From contig JAJQCZ010000031.1 of NCBI GenBank assembly GCA_021202465.1, forward strand, positions 48,569 through 112,568: DNA of 64,000 nt. The letters run 5' to 3'. Below are positions 58,520 to 64,000 of the stretch, piece by piece (within the stretch, counting starts at the first letter, position 1; every line of letters starts with the position of its first letter). The translations under genes were made by a program, and so were the position numbers. Under the pieces are notes generated by a model, which worked only from the letters and a program-made list of their open reading frames with translations, was not told the origin of the DNA and did not search any database. The DNA comes from Lachnospiraceae bacterium. GTDB taxonomy: Bacteria; Bacillota; Clostridia; Lachnospirales; Lachnospiraceae.

Positions 58520-59560
58520 ATGATAAAAAAAGAAAGTTTTGATATTCTGCACATAAAAGAACTTTCTGAAGGAAAAAGATGCGACCCGATCTTGCTGGAA
58601 AGAAGTATATACGCATTTGGACTTCTGGAATCCCTGTTGCGGGTAAATATGCCGTTTATTTTTAAAGGTGGGACGAGTTTAATGGTCTTGCTGGAACACC
58701 CGCGCAGATTATCTACTGATGTAGATATAATTATGGAACCAGGGACTGATATTGATGGTTATCTTGAGCTGGCATCAGAGATTTTCCCTTTCAAGCGGCA
58801 GGAGGAACAGATCAGAGTTGGGAAGAATAATGTGGTAAAACGCCACTTTAAATTTTACTATGATTCGCCTGTAGAAAACCGAGAATTCTATATCCTGCTT
58901 GATGTGTTGTTTGAGGGAAACCATTATCGTTCGTTTGTTGAAAAAGAGATTAAGAATGACCTGCTAATTACGGAGGAACCTTATTTTAAATCAATTGTTC
59001 CGAGTGTAAATTGTATCCTTGGCGATAAAATGACCGCGTTTGCTCCACATACAACAGGAATACCATTTGGAGCAGACAAAGAAATGGAAATAATCAAGCA
59101 ACTGTTTGATGTAATTTCCCTTGCAGAAGTATGTGATAATTTTCAGGATGTTTATGATTCCTATATGGGCACAGTAGAATCGGAGATAGCTTACCGGGGA
59201 AACCAGTGCAGTGCGGAGGAATGCCTTCGTGATACGATTGAGACTGCGGCGTGTATTGTGTCCAGAGGTTCAACGAATCAGGAAGAATATCGGTTGCTTT
59301 CTAAGGGAATCAAAAGTGTAAGATCACACATTTATGGAGAAAAATTCTCCGGAGAACTGGCTGCCTGTGGTGCATGTTTGATAATGTATCTCGCTGCCTG
59401 TATTCTAAAGAACGAACCTTTTCAGAGGATAACAGAACCGGAAAGATATATTGATTCACCGATGGCGAAAAGCAAATACAGTAAACTGTCGTACATAAAA
59501 AAACTGAAATTAGAGTCATATGGCTATTTGTTCGAAGCTGTCCGGTTGTTGGGAGAATAG
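58520..59560 (+). CDS. abiEii: AbiEii-type nucleotidyltransferase toxin
   Basis: 346 residues. The nucleotidyltransferase motif FKGGTSLMVLL ... RLSTDVDIIM (GGTSL with D-x-D) is at residues 46-70. The later conserved Lys region (VNCILGDKMTAFAPHTTGIPFG) is present, as in AbiEii/DUF1814 toxins. Such toxins modify tRNA ends and stop growth, often during phage attack. Its antitoxin partner is the gene 14 bp upstream. A/T-rich like abiEi. Ribosome site GGGGAGAAG. Confidence 0.88.
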   Translation: MIKKESFDILHIKELSEGKRCDPILLERSIYAFGLLESLLRVNMPFIFKGGTSLMVLLEHPRRLSTDVDIIMEPGTDIDGYLELASEIFPFKRQEEQIRVGKNNVVKRHFKFYYDSPVENREFYILLDVLFEGNHYRSFVEKEIKNDLLITEEPYFKSIVPSVNCILGDKMTAFAPHTTGIPFGADKEMEIIKQLFDVISLAEVCDNFQDVYDSYMGTVESEIAYRGNQCSAEECLRDTIETAACIVSRGSTNQEEYRLLSKGIKSVRSHIYGEKFSGELAACGACLIMYLAACILKNEPFQRITEPERYIDSPMAKSKYSKLSYIKKLKLESYGYLFEAVRLLGE

Positions 59561-59610
59561 TCCAATTGCACAATTTTTATATAACAGAAAGCGACCAGGT
59601 AAGGAACCCC

Positions 59611-60708
59611 ATGCTCAACGAGACTCAAAAGGAGGCGTCCCAAAAGGCTCTGGATGTCTTTCTCAGCGGAAAGGAAGAGGATTCGGCGCTCCTCTGGGAG
59701 GAAGCGGCCCGGATGGGCGATCCCGGAGCTATGTTTATCTGCGCGAAGATGTGCGAGGACGGAAAGTTCTGCCCTCAGGACTACGAAAAGGCTCTCTATT
59801 GGTATGAGAAATCCGCCGATCTGGGCAACGCCAGCGCCCAGTTTAACCTGGGGAACAACTATTTCCGTGGCAAAAACGGCGTCTCCCGGGACTATGAGAA
59901 AGTGGCCTTCTGGTTTGAGAAGTCAGCAGAGCAGGGCGAGAAGCTGGCGCAGTACAGCCTGGGGCTCTGCTATGCCAAGGGCTACGGCGTCCCCCAGGAC
60001 TGGAAAGCCGCCAGCAAATGGTACGAGAAGGCTGCCCGGCAGGAGCACGGCAGATCCCAGTACCGGCTGGCCTGCAATTACGCCCTCGGCAGAGGGGTGC
60101 CGCAGAGCTATAATAAGGCTCTGGAGTGGGCGAAAAAGGCCAACGGCCACAGGGTGGAAGGCGCGGAGGAGCTGATTCAGCGCATCCGACAAGTCTACAG
60201 TGAAGAGACCCAGGCGGAGGAGATGTACATCCGGGGCTTCCTCCACGATGCCAATCAGGTAAAGACCCCTTATCGGGACGACGAGACCGCCGCGGCCTGT
60301 TATGCTAAAGCCGCCGAGCTGGGCCATGCCGAGGCACAGTTCTATCTGGGGGCCTTCTACCAGGTGGGACGGGGCGTCCCTCGGGACAGGGAGAAAGCTA
60401 TCTACTGGTTCAGGAAGGCCGCTGAGCAGGGGATGGGAGAAGCTCAGTTCAACATGGGCACATATTATGGCGAGGGAAAGGACATCCCCAGGGATTCGGA
60501 GAAGGCCGTCTACTGGTTTCAGAAATCCGCCGAAAACGGCATCGTCCATGCCCAGTATAACCTGGGACTGTACTATTACCGGGGCGACGGGGTGGAGAAG
60601 AATCCGACCCTGGCTCGCTACTGGCTGGAACAGGCTGCCGGGCAGGGGGACAAGGTCGCCCGCCGGGCCCTGGAGAAGCTGTTTGAAAACACAGGAAATA
60701 AGGAGTAA
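59611..60708 (+). CDS. Sel1-repeat protein
   Basis: 365 residues made almost fully of Sel1 repeats, about eight recognisable units (for example EKALYWYEKSADLGNASAQFNLGNNYFRGK; EKVAFWFEKSAEQGEKLAQYSLGLCYAKGYGV; EKAIYWFRKAAEQGMGEAQFNMGTYYGEGKDI), with a non-repeat gap at about 190-215. No signal peptide, so cytoplasmic. Sel1 arrays are scaffolds for protein contacts. The ATG at 59611 follows GGTAAGGA; longer readings start with a TTG. The end AGQGDKVARRALEKLFENTGNKE is the sequence found alone at 57011. The region is GC-rich, unlike the abiE genes before it. Partner unknown. Confidence 0.88.
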   Translation: MLNETQKEASQKALDVFLSGKEEDSALLWEEAARMGDPGAMFICAKMCEDGKFCPQDYEKALYWYEKSADLGNASAQFNLGNNYFRGKNGVSRDYEKVAFWFEKSAEQGEKLAQYSLGLCYAKGYGVPQDWKAASKWYEKAARQEHGRSQYRLACNYALGRGVPQSYNKALEWAKKANGHRVEGAEELIQRIRQVYSEETQAEEMYIRGFLHDANQVKTPYRDDETAAACYAKAAELGHAEAQFYLGAFYQVGRGVPRDREKAIYWFRKAAEQGMGEAQFNMGTYYGEGKDIPRDSEKAVYWFQKSAENGIVHAQYNLGLYYYRGDGVEKNPTLARYWLEQAAGQGDKVARRALEKLFENTGNKE

Positions 60709-60712
60709 GTAT

Positions 60713-60763
60713 GTAAATACCGGGTGATTACCCGAGAAAGCGAGAAACTGATAATGGAAAAAG
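60713..60763 (+). repeat. Repeat copy A (about 50 bp)
   Basis: GTAAATACCGGGTGATTACC followed by CGAGAAAGCGAGAAACTGATAATGGAAAAAG matches copy B at 62980-63030 at about four of five bases. Copy A leads into the start of the 60754 gene. Confidence 0.85.
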
Positions 60764-61077
60764 AGTATTTTAAACTGAAATGGGAGAAGAGTGGCCGCTA
60801 TTCCTCCATGAGCGACCTGAACGACTCCAAAGCCAAATTCATCGACTACATCCGGGATAAGGAGGGCAATCCCATCGGCATCGAGGTGGAGTATGACGGC
60901 GGTCACGGCTACGGCTTTGACCGCAGCCACAAAAGGGCGAGGCTCTATCCCCACAGAAAGGAGGATCTGGCCTACTGGTATACGGACACCTCGGAGGGCG
61001 GGTCAGACTGGAGCGACGGCAGTATTCACCATATTGTGGAGCTGATTCCCATCGAGGAGCTGGACGAGGACGCGTGA
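60754..61077 (+). CDS. Small acidic protein of unknown function
   Basis: 107 residues, no membrane segment. MEKEYFKLKWEKSGRYSSMSDLNDSKAKFIDYIRDKEGNPIGIEVEYDGGHGYGFDRSHKRARLYPHRKEDLAYWYTDTSEGGSDWSDGS is rich in Tyr, Asp and Gly; no known domain is recognised. It follows the Sel1 gene by 45 bp and its start lies in repeat copy A. A decayed start of a 57091-like gene begins right after it. By position it could be an accessory or immunity-type partner of the Sel1 protein, which is only a guess. Confidence 0.65.
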   Translation: MEKEYFKLKWEKSGRYSSMSDLNDSKAKFIDYIRDKEGNPIGIEVEYDGGHGYGFDRSHKRARLYPHRKEDLAYWYTDTSEGGSDWSDGSIHHIVELIPIEELDEDA

Positions 61078-61080
61078 TCA

Positions 61081-61150
61081 TGGCAGAGCGGGAGATTTTG
61101 CAGTTCAGGCAGGGAAGGCAAACGATACCTGCCCGGCTCCATGCCCTACC
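61081..61150 (+). pseudogene. 5' end of a lost copy of the 57091-type gene
   Basis: ATG at 61081 opens MAEREILQF, which parallels MKEQEILEF of the 57091 gene. After a small deletion the next frame reads RYLPGSMPYRQ against QYLDGPIYTAG. The rest of the gene is gone; an AAA/nuclease gene follows. Confidence 0.65.
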
Positions 61151-61275
61151 GACAGAAAGTAAGTCTATCAGAATACAGGATGTTTCCGTTGATTTGATTT
61201 TGACTCTATGGTAATCTGGGTACATACAGAAATATCGCAGTGATATGTGTCTTTCACGGAAACGGAGATGATTTC

Positions 61276-62994
61276 ATGGCAGTCCGAAGGCTTCCTGTGG
61301 GAATTGACAGTTATGAAAAGTTACGAAGAGGTGACTTTTATTATGTAGACAAAACTGGCCTGATCAAAGACCTGCTGGAAAACTGGGGAGAGGTGAACCT
61401 CTTCACACGTCCACGCCGTTTTGGCAAGAGCCTGAATATAAGTATGCTGAAATCCTTTTTTGAAATCGGAACAGACGCAGCCCTGTTTGACGGTCTGGCA
61501 ATTTCTGAGGAAAAGGATTTATGTGAACGGTATCTGGGAAGGTTTCCGGTGATTTCTATCAGCTTAAAGACGGCGGATGCTGCGGATTTCTCTTTCGCCC
61601 GCGGCCTGATCGCCATGGAAATCAGGGAGGAAGCCGGACGGATGCAGTACCTGCTGGAAAGTGACAGACTGACTTCGTATGATAAAGATGAGTTCCGGAA
61701 ACTTTTGGGTGATGATATTTCGGATGCATATTTATATCGGAGTCTGAGAATCCTGTCAAGTCTTCTTTGTAAACATTTTGGGGAAAAAGTGATCGTCCTG
61801 GTCGATGAGTATGATGTTCCTCTGCAAAAGGCGCATGAACGGGGCTATTACAACCAGATGACCCAGCTGATCAGCCAGCTTTTCGGCGCCGGGATGAAAA
61901 CGAATGAGAATATGCTCTTTGCTGTAGTAACGGGATGTCTGAGAATTGCCCGTGAGAGTATTTTTACAGGCTTTAATAATCCAAAAGTTCACACAATCAC
62001 AGACAGTCGCTACGATGAATGGTTTGGCTTTACGGACGCGGAAGTGCGGCAGATGCTGGATTACTATGAGCTGGGCGATTATTATGAAACGACCCGAGAG
62101 TGGTATGATGGCTATCGTTTTGGTTCTCTGAATGTGTATTGCCCGTGGGATGTCATAAACTGGTGCGATCAGTTGCGCTGTGAGCAGGATGACACACCTC
62201 AAAACTTCTGGGCCAATACAAGCAGCAATGAGATGGTACTGCATTTTGTGGAGATGGCTGATGAAACTACGAGGGCAGAACTGGAGGAGCTTTCACAGGG
62301 TAAGAGCATCGACAAAGAACTGTTTACAGAATTGACGTACGATGAAATAGGTCAGAACATCGACCACCTCTGGAGTATTCTGTTTACCACCGGGTATTTG
62401 ACCTATCGCGGCAGAAATGAGGACGGAACATATCGACTCATCATTCCCAACCGAGAGATTCGCATCCTTTTTGACCGCCAGATTAAAAACTGGTTTTATA
62501 AAAAGATTGAGGGAGGGTTGAAACCGCTGTTTGAAGCGTTTGACCTGAATTCCCCGGTACAGATGGAGACGGCGCTGAATGCATGCATGACAGACATGAT
62601 TAGTTTCATGGACGGCGGCAACACAGATGAGATGAAAGAATCCTTTTACCATGGCCTTTTACTAGGCATGCTTCGGGGACGGCGGGGGTGGATCATTAAA
62701 TCATACGATGAAACCATCCACCGGATGGTTTCCCTGCACGCTAAGGCGAATAGAGAGGCAGGCAATGGGCGCGCGGATATTATTCTGATTGACAGGTTCA
62801 GGGAATGCGGATATATCATTGAGGTGAAATACTCGCGCTCATATTCCGGGCTGGAAGAGCGGGCGCTGGCCGCTCTTCATCAGATTGAAGATATGCAGTA
62901 TGATGAGTATTTCAGTGATTCCGATATCGAAATAATTTATCGTTATGGAATCGCTTTTTACAAAAGAAAATGTAGAGTTGTAAATGCCGGGTGA
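61276..62994 (+). CDS. AAA ATPase with PD-(D/E)XK nuclease-like domain (PF09820/PF08011 type)
   Basis: 572 residues. The start RRLPVGIDSYEKLRRGDFYYVDKTGLIKDLLENWGEVNLFTRPRRFGKSLNISMLKSFFE is the family hallmark with a variant Walker A (RPRRFGKSLNIS). VIVLVDEYDVPLQKAHERGYY is Walker B. The C-terminal nuclease-like domain has HAKANREAGNGRADIILIDRFRECGYIIEVKYSRS, giving the D-x(n)-E-x-K site. This family is very common in gut Firmicutes and is often mobile; its role is not established. The start at 61276 has GGAGA upstream. It differs in family from the truncated AAA gene at 22641. Confidence 0.9.
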   Translation: MAVRRLPVGIDSYEKLRRGDFYYVDKTGLIKDLLENWGEVNLFTRPRRFGKSLNISMLKSFFEIGTDAALFDGLAISEEKDLCERYLGRFPVISISLKTADAADFSFARGLIAMEIREEAGRMQYLLESDRLTSYDKDEFRKLLGDDISDAYLYRSLRILSSLLCKHFGEKVIVLVDEYDVPLQKAHERGYYNQMTQLISQLFGAGMKTNENMLFAVVTGCLRIARESIFTGFNNPKVHTITDSRYDEWFGFTDAEVRQMLDYYELGDYYETTREWYDGYRFGSLNVYCPWDVINWCDQLRCEQDDTPQNFWANTSSNEMVLHFVEMADETTRAELEELSQGKSIDKELFTELTYDEIGQNIDHLWSILFTTGYLTYRGRNEDGTYRLIIPNREIRILFDRQIKNWFYKKIEGGLKPLFEAFDLNSPVQMETALNACMTDMISFMDGGNTDEMKESFYHGLLLGMLRGRRGWIIKSYDETIHRMVSLHAKANREAGNGRADIILIDRFRECGYIIEVKYSRSYSGLEERALAALHQIEDMQYDEYFSDSDIEIIYRYGIAFYKRKCRVVNAG

Positions 62995-63030
62995 ATACCC
63001 CGAGAACGTGAGAAGCTGACGATGAAAAAG
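62980..63030 (+). repeat. Repeat copy B (about 50 bp)
   Basis: GTAAATGCCGGGTGAATACC and the following bases up to GACGATGAAAAAG match copy A at 60713. It spans the end of the AAA/nuclease gene and runs into the terminator. The ATG that starts a gene in copy A opens only seven codons here. Confidence 0.85.
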
Positions 63031-63060
63031 TGCCACCACTGGTGACACTTTTTCATCGTC
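63018..63060. terminator. Long bidirectional terminator
   Basis: GACGATGAAAAAGTG (63018-63032) pairs perfectly with CACTTTTTCATCGTC (63046-63060), with 4 more inner pairs, then TTTATTTG. It separates the AAA/nuclease gene and lexA, which converge. Confidence 0.9.
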
Positions 63061-63077
63061 TTTATTTGCTTCACAAG

Positions 63078-63695
63078 TCACATATTCATCCTCAGCAAGC
63101 CAATGACTTTGCCGAGTACCTCGCAGCTGGGGACGATGATCGGATCCATGAAATCGTTCTCCGGCTGCAGGCGGATGTGGCCGTCCTCCTGATAGAAGCG
63201 CTTCACAGTAGCTGAGTCATCAATGAGCGCCACGACCACCTCGCCATTGGAAGCAGTGTGCCGCTGTTCTACCAGCACATGATCGCCGTCGAGGATACCC
63301 ATATTCACCATACTGTCTCCCCGCACCTCTAACAGGAAAAGATCGGCGTTCGGCAGCTGATCGGCCGGGAAGGGAAAGAACCCTTCGATGTTCTCCTCGG
63401 CCAGAATGGGCTGGCCGGCCGCCACACGTCCGACAATGGGAACACGAACCATCTCGCCGTGAAAGATGCCGTACTCGTCATCTACGATCTCAATAGCCCG
63501 GGGCTTGGACGGATCCCGGCGTATGTATCCGTTCTTCTCCAGGGACTCCAGATGAGAGTGTACGCTGGAAGTGGACTTGAGATGTACCGCCTCGCAGATC
63601 TCACGCACCGCCGGCGGATATCCCTTCTTTAGAATACAGTCCCGGATATATTCTAAAATCTCTCTTTGTTTGTCGGAAATCTTTCCCTGTGACAT
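63078..63695 (-). CDS. lexA: LexA repressor
   Basis: 205 residues from the ATG at 63695, the same as Bacillus LexA. The N-terminal winged helix ([53 protein letters not shown]) is followed by the self-cleavage site Ala-Gly in VAAGQP and the catalytic Ser in GDSMVNMGI and Lys in SATVKRFY. LexA represses DNA-damage genes and cleaves itself with RecA filaments. Three SOS boxes lie in its upstream region. An ATG 9 bp further upstream is too close to AAAGGA. Confidence 0.97.
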   Translation of the reverse strand: MSQGKISDKQREILEYIRDCILKKGYPPAVREICEAVHLKSTSSVHSHLESLEKNGYIRRDPSKPRAIEIVDDEYGIFHGEMVRVPIVGRVAAGQPILAEENIEGFFPFPADQLPNADLFLLEVRGDSMVNMGILDGDHVLVEQRHTASNGEVVVALIDDSATVKRFYQEDGHIRLQPENDFMDPIIVPSCEVLGKVIGLLRMNM

Positions 63696-63854
63696 GGCGA
63701 ACATCCTTTCTTTTACTTATCTGCATTCCGTTACTGATCTCTTTACATAAAGTATATCCCGGAATCTGTTCAGGAAATACAGGTAGTACGTGATACAAAA
63801 GTTTATAAAGACAACAAATCCATCCATTATGTCTTTCATTTCTTCAATAATTCT

Positions 63855-63883
63855 ACTATAGCATATCTTCCCGGAAAACGCAA
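63855..63883 (-). promoter_or_regulatory. Promoter of lexA
   Basis: On the minus strand TTGCGT (63878-63883), 17 bp, extended -10 TGCTATAGT (TATAGT at 63855-63860). Confidence 0.78.
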
Positions 63884-63934
63884 ACGAATGTTCCCGAAAA
63901 TATGTTCGAAAACAAGTTGACAAACAGATGTTCG
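63881..63934. promoter_or_regulatory. Three LexA (SOS) boxes
   Basis: Against CGAACATATGTTCG: CAAACGAATGTTCC (63881-63894, 10 of 14), CGAAAATATGTTCG (63895-63908, 13 of 14) and CAAACAGATGTTCG (63921-63934, 12 of 14). The first overlaps the lexA -35; the third lies in the spacer of the divergent promoter. Confidence 0.85.
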
Positions 63935-63945
63935 CATGATATCAT
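63917..63945 (+). promoter_or_regulatory. Divergent SOS-controlled promoter pointing out of the window
   Basis: TTGACA (63917-63922), 17 bp, TATCAT (63940-63945) on the plus strand, with the third SOS box inside. The gene it serves begins beyond 64000; in many Firmicutes it is the division inhibitor yneA. No start codon with a ribosome site is seen by 64000. Confidence 0.75.
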
Positions 63946-64000
63946 ACCCGTCTTTGGTAGTTAACACCATGTCCGCCCTTTTCCTAAATCAGTAAAAAAT

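Noticed and set aside
53916..62994. The repeats of the Sel1 island as a CRISPR array or insertion sequence
   Set aside because: Repeats are few, of different lengths and clearly pieces of the neighbouring genes; no transposase or cas gene is present.

Overview
The window looks like a chromosome segment of an anaerobic, endospore-forming member of the Clostridia, most like the Lachnospiraceae. The evidence is the Rnf ion-pumping complex (rnfE-rnfA-rnfB), a complete spoIIIAA-AH sporulation operon, a Firmicute-type LexA with clostridial SOS boxes, the rplU-rpmA-obgE-yhbY-nadD-rsfS ribosome-assembly cluster, and strong Shine-Dalgarno sites before nearly every gene. Base composition is moderately GC-rich, with A/T-richer patches in several accessory regions. 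No rRNA, tRNA, insertion sequence or CRISPR array was recognised.

Layout. 1-1.8 kb: end of the rnf operon. 2.0-9.9 kb: a TRAP transporter (dctQMP), a small membrane protein, an AEC permease, a membrane-anchored AraC regulator and a second, orphan DctP lipoprotein. 10-13.8 kb: a minus-strand membrane protein, rlmH, and two CobW-type GTPases, one with a long His-rich loop and one fused to a YcgQ-like domain. 13.8-19 kb: spoIIIA operon. 19-22.5 kb: an mcsA-like/clpC/marR operon. 22.5-26.7 kb: a truncated AAA ATPase, a split threonine/serine exporter and a frameshifted malic enzyme. 26.7-32.3 kb: a LysR/YfcC/M28/M20 amino-acid or peptide utilisation cassette. 32.5-39.6 kb: ornithine aminotransferase and the arginine deiminase pathway (arcA, arcB, arcC), then a PucR regulator and an EamA permease. 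39.7-42.5 kb: an ABC-F protein and a broken HipBA-like module. 42.6-53.7 kb: the radical SAM/DUF2344/RNase G/L21/L27/Obg housekeeping cluster, interrupted at 46.4-49.7 kb by a Crp-type regulator, a PTS IIC-only permease and a nitrilase. 53.8-63.0 kb: an accessory island of Sel1-repeat genes, unknown small proteins, an AbiE type IV toxin-antitoxin pair and an AAA/PD-(D/E)XK nuclease. 63.0-64.0 kb: lexA and a divergent SOS-type promoter.

The most unusual region is 53.8-63.0 kb. Two intact Sel1-repeat genes are interleaved with small genes of unknown function, and the spaces between them hold recognisable dead pieces of the same genes: three copies of one C-terminal module (two decayed), the 3' end of a lost Sel1 gene, the 5' end of a lost small gene, and a repeat of about 50 bp. 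This suggests a locus that grows by duplication and loses copies, into which the AbiE pair and the AAA/nuclease gene were inserted. Its function is unknown.

Several regulatory sites can be read directly. A perfect 20-bp palindrome fills the spacer of the hipB-like promoter. Two inverted repeats flank the abiE promoter. A perfect Crp/Fnr-type operator is centred at -41.5 of the IIC/nitrilase promoter. Three LexA boxes lie at the lexA/divergent promoter region. All positions were read by eye without alignment software; similarity statements rest on recognised motifs and on direct comparison inside the window.
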